From Brenneria nigrifluens DSM 30175 = ATCC 13028 (GTDB taxonomy: Bacteria; Pseudomonadota; Gammaproteobacteria; Enterobacterales; Enterobacteriaceae), in the NCBI RefSeq assembly GCF_005484965.1, contig NZ_CP034036.1, positions 2,542,001 to 2,606,000 of the forward strand: 64,000 bases of DNA, given 5' to 3'. The notes beneath the pieces are model-generated. The model worked only from the letters and a program-made list of their open reading frames with translations, was not told where the DNA came from and searched no databases. The translations under genes were made by a program, and so were the position numbers. Position 1 is the first letter of the stretch. Every line of letters starts with the position of its first letter. Positions 26,150 through 35,265 of the stretch are shown here, piece by piece.

Positions 26150-27193
26150 ATGAAGAAATGGTCACATCTGCTGGCGGCCTGCGCCATGGCTTTCAGCCTT
26201 AACGCGGCGCAGGCCGACGACGGCAAAACGCTCTATTTCTATAACTGGACCGAATATGTTCCCCCCGGCCTGCTGGAACAGTTCAGCAAGGAAACCGGCA
26301 TCAAGGTGATCTACTCCACCTATGAATCCAACGAGAGCATGTACGCCAAGCTGAAAACCTATCAGAACAGCGCTTACGATCTGGTGGTGCCTTCGACCTA
26401 CTTTATTTCCAAAATGAGTAAGGAAGGCATGCTGCAAAAAATCGATACCGGCAAGCTCGGCAACTTCCATCATCTCGACCCCAACCTGCTGCACAAATCG
26501 TTCGATCCCCATAACGACTACTCGGTCCCCTATATCTGGGGCGCCACCGCCATCGGCATTAACCGTGAGATCATCGATCCGGCCAGCGTCGACAGCTGGG
26601 CCGACCTGTGGGATACGCAGTATAAAAACAGCCTGCTGCTGACCGACGACGCGCGCGAGGTGTTCCAGATCGCCCTGCGCAAGCTGGGCTATTCCGCCAA
26701 CACCACCGATCCGCAGCAGATAGAAGCCGCCTACAAAGAGCTCCAGAAGCTGATGCCCAACGTGCTGACGTTCAACTCGGACAACCCCGGCAACCCGTTT
26801 ATGGAAGGCGAAGTAAACCTGGGAATGGTGTGGAACGGCTCGGCCTACGTGGCCCGCCAGGCCGGTACGCCGCTGGATATCGTCTGGCCGCGGGAAGGCG
26901 GCATCTTCTGGATGGATAGCCTGGCTATTCCGGCCAACGCCAAAAACGTCGAAGGGGCGATGAAAATGATCGACTTCCTGCTGCGCCCGGAAATCGCCGC
27001 GCAGGTGGCGGAGACCATCGGCTACCCGACGCCGAACCTGGCGGCGAAGAAACTACTGCCGCCGGACGTTTCCGGCGACAAGACGCTGTATCCGGATGAA
27101 GCGGTGATTAGCAACGGCGAATGGCAGAACGACGTCGGCGCTGCCAGCACGCTGTATGAAACCTATTTCCAGCAGCTAAAGGCGGGACGCTAA
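26150..27193 (+). CDS. potD: Spermidine/putrescine-binding protein PotD
   Basis: Periplasmic binding protein for spermidine and putrescine. 347 residues: signal peptide 1-22 (MKKWSHLLAACAMAFSLNAAQA, shown by length and AQA cut site), then LYFYNWTEYVPPGLLEQF. Polyamine-contact residues expected for PotD are in YESNESMYAKL, PSTYFISKM, WNGSAYVAR and IFWMDSLAIP. AAGGAG lies 9 bp upstream. Last gene of the operon, followed by a strong hairpin. The 3' end is overlapped by the antisense FeoC-like frame. Confidence 0.97.
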   Translation: MKKWSHLLAACAMAFSLNAAQADDGKTLYFYNWTEYVPPGLLEQFSKETGIKVIYSTYESNESMYAKLKTYQNSAYDLVVPSTYFISKMSKEGMLQKIDTGKLGNFHHLDPNLLHKSFDPHNDYSVPYIWGATAIGINREIIDPASVDSWADLWDTQYKNSLLLTDDAREVFQIALRKLGYSANTTDPQQIEAAYKELQKLMPNVLTFNSDNPGNPFMEGEVNLGMVWNGSAYVARQAGTPLDIVWPREGGIFWMDSLAIPANAKNVEGAMKMIDFLLRPEIAAQVAETIGYPTPNLAAKKLLPPDVSGDKTLYPDEAVISNGEWQNDVGAASTLYETYFQQLKAGR

Positions 27194-27458
27194 CCGCTTC
27201 ACCCGAACGGCAGGCGGACGCCCTGCCGTTCGGGTGAGCAAACCTGGCGGTCGGCCCACTCATAATACTACCCAGGCTTTTATCGCACGAGCACGTTTCA
27301 CCTACCTCGGCCTGATGAAAGCGTATTTTCCCTTTCTGCACCCAGACCGCCAGCATCCCTTCGATAACGCCCGGATCGGCGCGAAACGCGCGGCTGATAT
27401 CCTGCAATGACGACCGCTTTTGCTGTCGCACATAATCGCGTAGTTCAATTAAGCTCAT
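27108..27458 (-). CDS. FeoC-like small winged-helix protein, C-terminus probably disrupted
   Basis: The first 50-55 residues (MSLIELRDYVRQQKRSSLQD, then IPEGM-like helix VIEGMLAVWVQKGKIRFHQ) read as a FeoC/YhgG-type winged helix, a cytosolic partner of the ferrous-iron transporter. FeoC normally ends in a four-cysteine cluster after about 60 residues; here only CSC remains, and then the frame runs through the potD terminator hairpin and 86 bp antisense into potD, giving an unnatural 116-residue protein rich in Arg and Ala. In a shifted frame the sequence reads YEWADRQ, which could be the lost natural end. I infer a small deletion or frameshift in a roughly 75-80-residue gene (about 27230-27458). 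No feoA or feoB is near. Confidence 0.55.
   Translation of the reverse strand: MSLIELRDYVRQQKRSSLQDISRAFRADPGVIEGMLAVWVQKGKIRFHQAEVGETCSCDKSLGSIMSGPTARFAHPNGRASACRSGEAVSVPPLAAGNRFHTACWQRRRRSAIRRC
27198..27238 (+). terminator. Long perfect hairpin after potD
   Basis: Arms CACCCGAACGGCAGG (27200-27214) and CCTGCCGTTCGGGTG (27222-27236) pair perfectly over 15 bp around a 7-base loop, extended by a T-A pair outside. It starts within 10 bp of the potD stop. There is no T-run on either side, so it may act as an mRNA 3' stabiliser or a Rho-assisted end rather than a classic intrinsic terminator. Confidence 0.6.
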
Positions 27459-27687
27459 ACATCCTCCGAATAGGCGGGATACCCGCCGCGCCTGCGGAAT
27501 TAACCACTCAGGCGCTTTCGTTCAGGTTTTGCCGGGAAGGCCGATGCTACGGCATAAAACGATCCAAAAAAATGGCCCGTCCCCTGGGGGCAGGCCATCT
27601 ATGGCTGGATTTGCCCCCCCGGCGAAGAGGAGGCGTTGGAGTGAAGTCAGCACCAGGTTTTAGTCAAGCGACAACCGACCCAGCGGA
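27459..27687. other. Gap between the FeoC-like gene and prc
   Basis: Holds the prc terminator (listed separately) and a C/G-rich stretch. A possible promoter for the FeoC-like gene was not recognised. The region marks the junction where the pot block meets the proQ-prc block; in E. coli these blocks are far apart. Confidence 0.4.
27565..27598 (-). terminator. Intrinsic terminator of the proQ-prc transcript
   Basis: On the minus strand a stem ATGGCC...GGCCAT (27598-27593 with 27577-27572), extended inward by CCCC/GGGG pairing, is followed at once by a run of seven T. It lies about 90 bp after the prc stop. Confidence 0.8.
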
Positions 27688-29703
27688 TTAGCGTTTTTCC
27701 TGCTGCGCCAGATCCTGTGCGATATGCACCGTTTCGTCCAGATAGGGATCGGGAGCCTGATAGTCTTTCGGCAAATCTTCCAGCGACTTCAGCGGCTTCT
27801 TGCCCTCTCTGGCCAGCCGGTCGTTAATCCGGTTCAGGCGCATCGCCTCGTCGTCATCGTTCTCTTTCTCACGCTGGGCAAGATTGAGCGATACCGTATT
27901 GCGTTTATCTTTCAACGCGTTATAACGAGCGATATCCTCGGCGATATATTGAAATTCCGGGTCCTTGGCAATGCGCTGCTGATGAAGCTCGTTCAGCGTG
28001 CCGATAAGCGGCTTCAGGTCGCCGCTTTTGGTGTAGCTGGCCGCTTTTATGCTATCCCACGGCAGCGCGTTGTCCTCGAATTTCTCTCCGGTGTCCACCG
28101 TTTCGGTTCCGGTCGGCATCATCACATCAGGCGTTACCCCTTTCATCTGGGTGCTGCCGCCATCGATGCGATAAAACTTCTGGATGGTGTACTGAACGGA
28201 GCCCAATGCCGGCCAGTCGGGGCGCAGCATCTGGTCGTAGATACGATTCAGGGAGCGATACTGCTGTACGGTGCCTTTACCGAAGGTGGGCTCGCCGACA
28301 ATCAGCGCCCGACCGTAATCCTGCATCGCCGCGGCAAAGATTTCCGACGCCGAGGCGCTGAAACGGTCTACCAGCACCACCAGCGGCCCTTTGTAGTACA
28401 GGGTGCCGTCAGTGTCGCTGTCTTCGCGGATTTTGCCGTTATTATCGCGGATCTGCACCACCGGCCCGCTGGGGATAAACAGGCCGGACAGCCCTACCGC
28501 CTCGGTCAGCGCGCCGCCGCCGTTGCTGCGCAGGTCAATGACCACGCTGCTGACATGCTGTTTTTCCAGCTTCTGCAACTGCACTTTTACGTCATCCGTC
28601 AGCCCGACGTAGAATCCCGGAATATCCAGCACGCCGATTTTCGCCTGGCCGACGTTCTTCACCGACATCTTGACCGCCCGGTCTTCCAGACGGATGCGCT
28701 CGCGCGTCAGCGTAACGATACGGGTTTTGGTGCCCTTGCCCGCCGGCAGAATTTCCAGCCGCACCTTGCTGCCTTTCGGTCCTTTAATCAGCGCCACCAC
28801 GTCATCCAACCGCCAGCCGATAACGTCCACCATCGGTTTTCCATTCTGACCGACGCCGACAACGCGATCGCCCACCGTGATGTTTTTGCTTTTCGCCGCC
28901 GGACCGCCGGGTACCATGGAATTAATCACGGTGTAGTCTTCATCCATCTGCAATACCGCGCCAATCCCTTCGAGCGACAGGCTCATTTCGGTGTTGAACT
29001 GTTCGGTATTTCTTGGCGACAGATAGCTGGTATGCGGATCGATCTCCCGCGCAAAAGCGTTCATGATCAGTTGGAAGACATCTTCGCTGTTACTCTGCGC
29101 CAGACGGCGAATGGCAAACTGGTAGCGCTTGGTCAGCGTTTCCTTGATGTCCTTATCTTCTTTACCGGTCAGCTTCAGACTCAGCCAGTCATATTTGACT
29201 TTGGCATCCCACAGGCGGTTCAGCTCGCCGGCATTTTGCGGCCAGGGCGCCTTGTCGCGCTCCAGCTCGAAGGTGTCGTTGCCGGTCAAATCCACCGGCT
29301 TGTCCAGCACCGACAACGCATACTGAAAACGCTCAAAACGCCGTTTCTGGGCCAGATTGTATAGCGCATAGGGAAGATCCAGCCGGCCGGACTTCAGTTC
29401 GTCGCCCAGCTGCGTTTTCTTATCGGCAAACTGCGCGACGTCGGAGGCCAGCAGCACATTATGGCTGTAGTCCAGCATATTGAGATAGCGGGTAAAGATC
29501 TTCTCGGAGAATTGCTCATCCAGCATAAACTGGCGATAGTGCGAGCGCAGAAAACGCGACGCGACTCTGTCGCTCACCGTAGCGTGCTGAGGCTCCTGAT
29601 GCAGCTGAGGAATCTGTTCAACACGCGTAATATTCTCATTGGCAAAACTCGCGCCCGCCAGCAGTAGGCCTGCGATGACGGTCATTCTGGCTAAATTGTT
29701 CAT
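27688..29703 (-). CDS. prc: Carboxy-terminal (tail-specific) protease Prc
   Basis: Periplasmic S41 serine protease that trims FtsI and, with NlpI, controls murein hydrolases such as MepS. 671 residues from ATG 29703 (MNNLARMTVIAGLLLAG), preferred over the longer frame at 29751; a signal peptide ends near SFA. The PDZ domain lies around 230-320 (LSLEGIGAVLQMDEDYTVIN), and the catalytic serine-lysine dyad is in VDRFSASASEIFAAAM and GEPTFGKGTVQQY. The C-terminus is shorter than in E. coli. Starts 20 bp after proQ. Confidence 0.97.
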   Translation of the reverse strand: MNNLARMTVIAGLLLAGASFANENITRVEQIPQLHQEPQHATVSDRVASRFLRSHYRQFMLDEQFSEKIFTRYLNMLDYSHNVLLASDVAQFADKKTQLGDELKSGRLDLPYALYNLAQKRRFERFQYALSVLDKPVDLTGNDTFELERDKAPWPQNAGELNRLWDAKVKYDWLSLKLTGKEDKDIKETLTKRYQFAIRRLAQSNSEDVFQLIMNAFAREIDPHTSYLSPRNTEQFNTEMSLSLEGIGAVLQMDEDYTVINSMVPGGPAAKSKNITVGDRVVGVGQNGKPMVDVIGWRLDDVVALIKGPKGSKVRLEILPAGKGTKTRIVTLTRERIRLEDRAVKMSVKNVGQAKIGVLDIPGFYVGLTDDVKVQLQKLEKQHVSSVVIDLRSNGGGALTEAVGLSGLFIPSGPVVQIRDNNGKIREDSDTDGTLYYKGPLVVLVDRFSASASEIFAAAMQDYGRALIVGEPTFGKGTVQQYRSLNRIYDQMLRPDWPALGSVQYTIQKFYRIDGGSTQMKGVTPDVMMPTGTETVDTGEKFEDNALPWDSIKAASYTKSGDLKPLIGTLNELHQQRIAKDPEFQYIAEDIARYNALKDKRNTVSLNLAQREKENDDDEAMRLNRINDRLAREGKKPLKSLEDLPKDYQAPDPYLDETVHIAQDLAQQEKR

Positions 29704-29722
29704 GCCCAGGTTGGCCTCCGTA

Positions 29723-30454
29723 TCAGAACTGCAAATGTTCTGCGCGTACAATCATCGCCATTCCCGAAGCCAGCTGAACCCTGACTTCGCCTTTGGCAAT
29801 CTCAAGCACAGTGGCATCCATGGCGTCTCTGCCGGCTCTGACTTTGATTTCCTGACCGATTTGCAGTTTGGTGACGTCCGTAACCGCAACCCGCGGAGGC
29901 TCGTTGCCGGCGGGCTTAGCCTGACGGGACTGCGCATTGGCGGGTTGCTGAGTAGAGGGCGGCGACTGGCGGGAAGAAGGCTGGCGAGGTTTACGCGGCG
30001 AGGCGTTCGCGACGCTACGCTCGCGGCGCGGCGCATTTTTTCCGTTTGCCGGACGAGTGCGCGCGGGTTCGGCCTTTTCTCCGGCTTCACGTTTCTTCGC
30101 CTGCTGCTCGGCGCGTTGGGCCTGAACCCTGGCTTTCGCTTCTTCCAGCTGTTTACGAGCATGGTCGACGTGCTGCTGTTCCAGCTCCCCGCAGGGATTG
30201 CCGTCCAGATCCACACGCTGCACGCCCAGTTTCACGCCGTACAGATAACGCCAGCTAGAGGTGTAGAGCCTCAATGCGGAACGCAATTGCGTTTTGCTAA
30301 GGTTATCCGTTTCGGATACGCGCTCAACAAGATCTTGAAAAATACCGATCTTTAACGGACGTGTTTCACCTTCGGCGGTGAAACAAAGCGGGAACCGCTC
30401 TGCCAAAAGGGCAATGACTTCTTTGCTACTGTTCAACTTAGGTTGATTTTCCAT
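29723..30454 (-). CDS. proQ: RNA chaperone ProQ
   Basis: FinO-family global small-RNA-binding protein that also affects ProP activity. 243 residues: N-terminal FinO domain (about 1-120) with ERFPLCFTAEGETRPLKIGIF and LRLYTSSWRYLYGVKLG; a long basic, low-complexity linker (about 125-185) rich in Arg, Pro, Ser and Gln; and a C-terminal Tudor-like domain (about 190-243) with LQIGQEIKVRAGRDAMDATV. Operon with prc, as in E. coli. Confidence 0.97.
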   Translation of the reverse strand: MENQPKLNSSKEVIALLAERFPLCFTAEGETRPLKIGIFQDLVERVSETDNLSKTQLRSALRLYTSSWRYLYGVKLGVQRVDLDGNPCGELEQQHVDHARKQLEEAKARVQAQRAEQQAKKREAGEKAEPARTRPANGKNAPRRERSVANASPRKPRQPSSRQSPPSTQQPANAQSRQAKPAGNEPPRVAVTDVTKLQIGQEIKVRAGRDAMDATVLEIAKGEVRVQLASGMAMIVRAEHLQF

Positions 30455-30538
30455 GAAATTTCCTGATTACAACGGGTTTGCCAACCGGCGCAGGCATGAA
30501 CAGGCGTCATTATAATGACGCCATCGGCAAATGCTACG

Positions 30539-31045
30539 TTATCCTTGCCTCAACGAGGGAGAATTGATAAAAGTCAGCACATCGCTCTCTGCGAGTTGCG
30601 TACAAAGCGTCCTCACCACGGCCTTAAGCCCTTCCTCATCGTCTGCGTCAAACCGTTGATAAACAGCGCTGTCAATATCTAAAACGCCGATTGGACGGCC
30701 GCTGACCGTCAACGGCAGTACAATTTCGGCGTTACTGGCAGCATCACAGGCAATATGACCGGGAAACACATGTACGTCGCCGACGCGTTGAACCCGGTTT
30801 TCAGCCATCGCCCGGCCGCATACGCCTTTACCCAGCGGAATACGTACGCAGGCGACCCGCCCCTGAAACGGCCCCAGAAACAGCCTGTCCTGTTCCAGCA
30901 GGTAAAATCCGGCCCAGTTAACATCAGCCAAACGTTCAAACAGCAGCGCACTGCTGTTCGCCAGGATGGTGATAAAACGATTTTCGCCCTCAATCAACGC
31001 GGATAAATCGCCGATCAGGTCGCTATAAAATTGTTGTTTGCTCAT
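30539..31045 (-). CDS. msrC: Free methionine-(R)-sulfoxide reductase MsrC
   Basis: GAF-domain enzyme reducing free Met-R-sulfoxide with thioredoxin. 168 residues, E. coli 165. The three functional cysteines are present: RVACVRIPLGKGVCGRAM (two) and GHIACDAASNAEIV (the catalytic region), followed by LPLTVSGRPIGVLDIDS. It lies upstream of proQ in the same orientation with an 84-bp gap, and divergent from letA. Confidence 0.95.
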   Translation of the reverse strand: MSKQQFYSDLIGDLSALIEGENRFITILANSSALLFERLADVNWAGFYLLEQDRLFLGPFQGRVACVRIPLGKGVCGRAMAENRVQRVGDVHVFPGHIACDAASNAEIVLPLTVSGRPIGVLDIDSAVYQRFDADDEEGLKAVVRTLCTQLAESDVLTFINSPSLRQG

Positions 31046-31287
31046 AAAATACTATTCTATCTTTTTCAATCTACCCAGCCATATGCGCCGCAATAGCCAT
31101 ATATGAGAACCCGCTACAGCATGCCACAAGATTTCTTCATTAGCGCGCAGAATCATTCTCTTTAAATAACGGGACCGCGCATATCGTGCTATTTGTCATT
31201 TAATCCCGTCGCTTACCAAGCATAGTCCCGTTTTGCCTGACGCCTCACCCCGTTATGCGACATGGTTCGGCTACAATGTCCGGCACC

Positions 31288-31296
31288 TGATATACT
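31288..31296 (+). promoter_or_regulatory. Extended -10 promoter for letAB
   Basis: TGATATACT at 31288-31296 is an extended -10 element (TG, one base, TATACT), 30 bp before the letA start; a weak -35 may be TTCGGC at 31266. The 280-bp gap to msrC shows no other clear signal or gene. Confidence 0.45.
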
Positions 31297-31326
31297 AGAA
31301 AGCGAGTCAATCCGACAGCAGGGAAT

Positions 31327-32613
31327 ATGAAAATAGTTAACATAACGAGCCCTGCGCCATTCCCGTCGGCCAGGCCGCCCTATGCCGACGGCGCCGGCAT
31401 GCCCGCCGGGAAAGCGGCGCGCTATCACCGCTGTCCCGAGTGCGATGCCTTTTTCTCGTTGCCGATCGTCAAACGTAATCAGACGGCAAACTGCCCGCGC
31501 TGCAACGCCAGGGTCAGTTCCGGGCGCGACTGGTCCATCTCCCGGCTGGCGGCCATGGCCGTCGCCATGCTGGTGCTGATGCCGTTCGCGTATACCGAAC
31601 CGTTAATCAGTATCCGCCTGCTGGGCGTCTCCATTAACGCCAGCCTGTTTGAAGGCATCTGGCAAATGACGCGCCAGGGGCATCCGATAACCGCCAGCAT
31701 GGTGGCTTTCTGTACCGTCGGGGCGCCGCTGACGCTGGTGTTTTCGCTGTTATATCTGTTTTTTGCGCCGCGCATCGGCATGAATCTGCGCCCGATTCTG
31801 TTAATGCTGGGCAAACTGAAAGAGTGGATGATGCTGGATATTTATCTGGTCGGCATGGCGGTGGCCGCCATCAAGGTGCGGGAGTTTGCCGACGTGCAGC
31901 CCGGCGGCGGCCTGATTGCCTATCTGGTGCTAATGACGCTGAGCGTACTGACCATTATCCACCTGAATGCCGATCAGCTATGGCAGCGGTTTTATCCCCG
32001 TCTGCGGCCGATTATTTCGCCGCAACGCTACCGGATATGCCTCGCCTGCCATTTTACCAGCGCGCCCGATAACCGGGGACGTTGCCCGCGCTGCCATGTT
32101 CCGCTGCGCCTGCGGCGCAGACACAGCCTGCAAAAATCCTGGGCGGCGCTGATCGCCTCCGTGGTCCTACTGCTGCCGGCCAACCTGCTGCCGATCTCCA
32201 TTATTTATGTCAACGGCGTGCGTACCGAAGACACCATTTTCTCCGGTATTCTGTCGTTGGCCTCGGGTAATATTCCGGTGGCGCTGGTGGTGTTTATCGC
32301 CAGCATTCTGGTGCCGTTTACTAAAGTTATTGTGCTGTGCGGCTTGCTGTTAAGTATTCATCTGCGCATTGAGGACGGCCTCCTCGCCCGAATGAAGATG
32401 CTGCGCATCATGCGCTGGATCGGCCGTTGGTCGATGCTGGACCTGTTTGTCATAGCGCTGACGATGTCGCTGGTCAACCGCGATCAATTACTCGCTTTTA
32501 CCATGGGGCCCGCGGCGTTCTATTTCGGCGCCGCGGTGATTCTAACGATTCTGGCCGTTGAATGGCTGGATAGCCGACTGATGTGGGATAACGATGCAAG
32601 ACAGAACACCTGA
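31327..32613 (+). CDS. letA: Lipid transport inner-membrane protein LetA (YebS, PqiA-like)
   Basis: Integral inner-membrane partner of the LetB MCE tunnel, thought to load or extract phospholipids. 428 residues with two similar halves, each led by a zinc ribbon (RCPECDAFF...NCPRCNA near 36-59, and ICLACHF...RCPRCHV near 238-258) and followed by four membrane helices. AGGGAAT precedes the ATG. It overlaps letB by 20 bp. Confidence 0.96.
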   Translation: MKIVNITSPAPFPSARPPYADGAGMPAGKAARYHRCPECDAFFSLPIVKRNQTANCPRCNARVSSGRDWSISRLAAMAVAMLVLMPFAYTEPLISIRLLGVSINASLFEGIWQMTRQGHPITASMVAFCTVGAPLTLVFSLLYLFFAPRIGMNLRPILLMLGKLKEWMMLDIYLVGMAVAAIKVREFADVQPGGGLIAYLVLMTLSVLTIIHLNADQLWQRFYPRLRPIISPQRYRICLACHFTSAPDNRGRCPRCHVPLRLRRRHSLQKSWAALIASVVLLLPANLLPISIIYVNGVRTEDTIFSGILSLASGNIPVALVVFIASILVPFTKVIVLCGLLLSIHLRIEDGLLARMKMLRIMRWIGRWSMLDLFVIALTMSLVNRDQLLAFTMGPAAFYFGAAVILTILAVEWLDSRLMWDNDARQNT

Positions 32614-35218
32614 GACACCAACCGCGGCCACGGTGAAAAACAAACGCCGCCTGTCGCCGTTTTGGCTGCTGCCGTTGATTGCCCTGCTGATCGCCGGCTG
32701 GCTGGTGTATAGCAATCAACAGGAGCGCGGCGCCACCGTCACCATTGATTTCGTCTCCGCCGACGGCATCGTCGCCGGCCGCACGCCGGTGCGCTACCAG
32801 GGGGTTGAAGTCGGCACCGTGCAGGATATTAAGCTCAGCGACGATTTGCGCACCATCCAGGTCGAGGCCAGCATAAAAAACGATATGCAAGAGGCGTTGC
32901 GCAGCGGCACCCAGTTCTGGCTGGTCACCCCGAAAGCGTCGCTGGCCGGCGTTTCCGGTCTGGACGCACTGGTGGGCGGCAACTATATCGGTATGATGCC
33001 CGGCGAAGGCGAACCGCAGGACCATTTCTCCGCACTGGATACCCAGCCCAAATACCGGGTCAATACCGGCGAACTGCTGATCCATCTGCACGCCGATGAT
33101 TTAGGCTCGCTCAGTAACGGCTCGCTGGTCTATTACCGCAAACTCCCGGTCGGTAAAATCTACGACTACACCGTCTCGCCGAACCACCATGGCGTGATGA
33201 TCGACGTGCTGATCGAACGGCGCTTTACCCATCTGGTCAAGAAGAACAGCCGTTTCTGGAACGTCTCCGGCCTCAACGCCGACGTCGGCTTCAACGGCGC
33301 CAAAGTCGAAATGGAAAATCTGGCGGCGCTGGTCAACGGCGCCGTGGCGTTTGACTCCCCCGACGAAGGCGAACAGGCCGGCGCGGAGCAATCCTACCGT
33401 CTCTATCCCAATCTGGCGCAAAGCCAGCGCGGGGTAGTGATCACGCTCGACCTGCCGTCCGGCGACAATCTGTCGGCGGGCAGTACGCCGCTGATGTATC
33501 AGGGGCTGGAAGTGGGAACGCTGGAGAAGATAACCCTTATCCCCGACGGCGATAAAGTCAAAGGAGAGCTGATTATCGACCCGGCGGTGGTCGCGTTAAT
33601 GCGTGAAGGGACGCGCATCGAGCTGAGCAAACCACGCTTGTCGTTCAGCGATCTGAATATTCCCCGCCTGCTCAGCGGCCCGACGCTGACGCTAATCCCC
33701 GGCGAGGGCGAACCGCGCCACCACTTCACCGTGATGGACGACGGCCCGCAACAGCCCGGCGCCCTGTCGATTCAGCTTACCGCCGCGCAAAGCTACGGTA
33801 TTGATAGCGGACAGCCGGTGTTGCTGCACGGTGTGCAGATCGGTCAGGTGGTTAAGCGCACGCTGGACGAAAAAGGCGTCGGCTTTGTGCTGGCGATAGA
33901 ACCGCAGTACCGGCAGTTGCTGCATCGCGACAGCAAATTCGTCGCCAATAGCCGCCTGAACGTCAAACTGGGGCTGGACGGCATTCAGATGCAGGGGGCC
34001 AGCGCGCAGGAGTGGATCAGCGGCGGCGTTCAGGTGTTGCCCGGCGGCACAGGTGAGGTGCTGCAACGCTATCCGCTCTACAGCGATCTCGAAAAGGCGC
34101 GAGAAGGCGTTCGCGGCGCCTCCCCCTCTCCGACATTGACGCTGGTGACCGATAGCCTGCCCGATATCCAGGACGGTTCCATTGTGCTGTACCGCAAGTT
34201 TCAGGTCGGTGAAATCATGCATGTGCGGCCGAAAGCGGATTATTTTGAGGTGGACGTCTATATTCGCCCGGAACACCGCAAATTGCTGACGCACAACAGC
34301 GTTTTCTGGGCCGAAGGCGGCGCCCGCATCCAGTTGAACTCCGCCGGGCTGACCGTACAGGCATCGCCGCTAAACCGCGCCCTCAAGGGCGCCATCAGCT
34401 TTGACAATCTGGCGGGCGCGCCGGAAATCAAAGGCGGCAGGCGGGTGCTTTACGGCACGGAAACCGCCGCGCGCGCCGTCGGCAGCCGTATTACCCTGCG
34501 AACCTTCGATGCCGGCAAACTGGCGCCCGGCATGCCGATCCGCTATCTGGGAATCGATATCGGCCAGCTTGAATCGTTGAAGCTCGCGGAGCGGCACAAC
34601 GAAGTGTTGGTGCAGGCAGTGCTTTATCCCGAATACGTACGCGGCTTCGCCCGCGCCGGAACGCGCTTTTCGGTGGTGACGCCGGAGATTTCAGCGGCGG
34701 GGGTCAATCATCTGGAAACCCTGTTCCAGCCCTATATCAATGTTGAACCCGGCGGCGGCGGGGTGACCCGCAGTTTTGAGCTGCAACAGGCTTCCATTTC
34801 GGACTCCCGTTATCAGGATGGATTAAACATCAGCGTGGACGCGCCGGAAGCGGGTACGTTACAGGTGGGCACGCCGGTGCTGTTCCGGGGAATTGAAGTG
34901 GGCACCGTGACCGGGCTGTCGCTGGGCGTCCTGTCCGACCGCGTCTCCGTCGCCCTGCGCATCAGTAAACGCTACCAGCATCTGGTGAGGAACAACTCGG
35001 TATTCTGGCTGGCATCCGGCTATAACCTGGAGTTCGGCCTCACCGGCGGGGTGATAAAAAGCGGCACCTTCCAGCAATTTATCCGCGGCGGCATCGCTTT
35101 CGCCACCCCGGCCGCCACCCCGCTCTCCCCGCGGGCGCAGGAAGGAAAACATTTCCTGTTGCATAACGAAGAGCCGAAAGAGTGGCGGCAATGGGGCACG
35201 GCGATCCCCGCCAACTAA
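32594..35218 (+). CDS. letB: Intermembrane lipid transport MCE protein LetB (YebT)
   Basis: Forms the hexameric seven-ring MCE tunnel across the periplasm for lipid transport. 874 residues; one N-terminal membrane helix (about 22-42), then seven MCE repeats recognisable by recurring cores: VRYQGVEVGTV, LVYYRKLPVGKI, LMYQGLEVGTL, VLLHGVQIGQV, IVLYRKFQVGEI, IRYLGIDIGQL, VLFRGIEVGTV. Seven repeats equal the E. coli architecture. The start lies within letA. In E. coli rsmF follows directly; here a 9-kb insertion follows. Confidence 0.96.
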   Translation: MQDRTPETPTAATVKNKRRLSPFWLLPLIALLIAGWLVYSNQQERGATVTIDFVSADGIVAGRTPVRYQGVEVGTVQDIKLSDDLRTIQVEASIKNDMQEALRSGTQFWLVTPKASLAGVSGLDALVGGNYIGMMPGEGEPQDHFSALDTQPKYRVNTGELLIHLHADDLGSLSNGSLVYYRKLPVGKIYDYTVSPNHHGVMIDVLIERRFTHLVKKNSRFWNVSGLNADVGFNGAKVEMENLAALVNGAVAFDSPDEGEQAGAEQSYRLYPNLAQSQRGVVITLDLPSGDNLSAGSTPLMYQGLEVGTLEKITLIPDGDKVKGELIIDPAVVALMREGTRIELSKPRLSFSDLNIPRLLSGPTLTLIPGEGEPRHHFTVMDDGPQQPGALSIQLTAAQSYGIDSGQPVLLHGVQIGQVVKRTLDEKGVGFVLAIEPQYRQLLHRDSKFVANSRLNVKLGLDGIQMQGASAQEWISGGVQVLPGGTGEVLQRYPLYSDLEKAREGVRGASPSPTLTLVTDSLPDIQDGSIVLYRKFQVGEIMHVRPKADYFEVDVYIRPEHRKLLTHNSVFWAEGGARIQLNSAGLTVQASPLNRALKGAISFDNLAGAPEIKGGRRVLYGTETAARAVGSRITLRTFDAGKLAPGMPIRYLGIDIGQLESLKLAERHNEVLVQAVLYPEYVRGFARAGTRFSVVTPEISAAGVNHLETLFQPYINVEPGGGGVTRSFELQQASISDSRYQDGLNISVDAPEAGTLQVGTPVLFRGIEVGTVTGLSLGVLSDRVSVALRISKRYQHLVRNNSVFWLASGYNLEFGLTGGVIKSGTFQQFIRGGIAFATPAATPLSPRAQEGKHFLLHNEEPKEWRQWGTAIPAN

Positions 35219-35256
35219 GCATGCACAGAGACCGCGGAAAACTTACCCCACCCCAG

Positions 35257-35265
35257 CCCCTTCGC
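35257..35265. repeat. Left 9-bp target-site duplication
   Basis: CCCCTTCGC abuts the left end of the miniature element and is repeated exactly at 35646-35654 beyond its right end. Nine base pairs is the duplication length made by IS50/Tn5-type IS4-family transposases. Confidence 0.75.

Noticed and set aside
27198..27238. Terminator for the FeoC-like gene on the minus strand
   Set aside because: No T-run on the minus-strand side; the hairpin fits the end of potD better, so it is listed only on the plus strand.
27724..29364. 546-codon plus-strand open frame
   Set aside because: Entirely antisense to prc; its His/Gln/Arg-rich composition is that of a reverse-strand shadow in GC-rich DNA, with no family motif.
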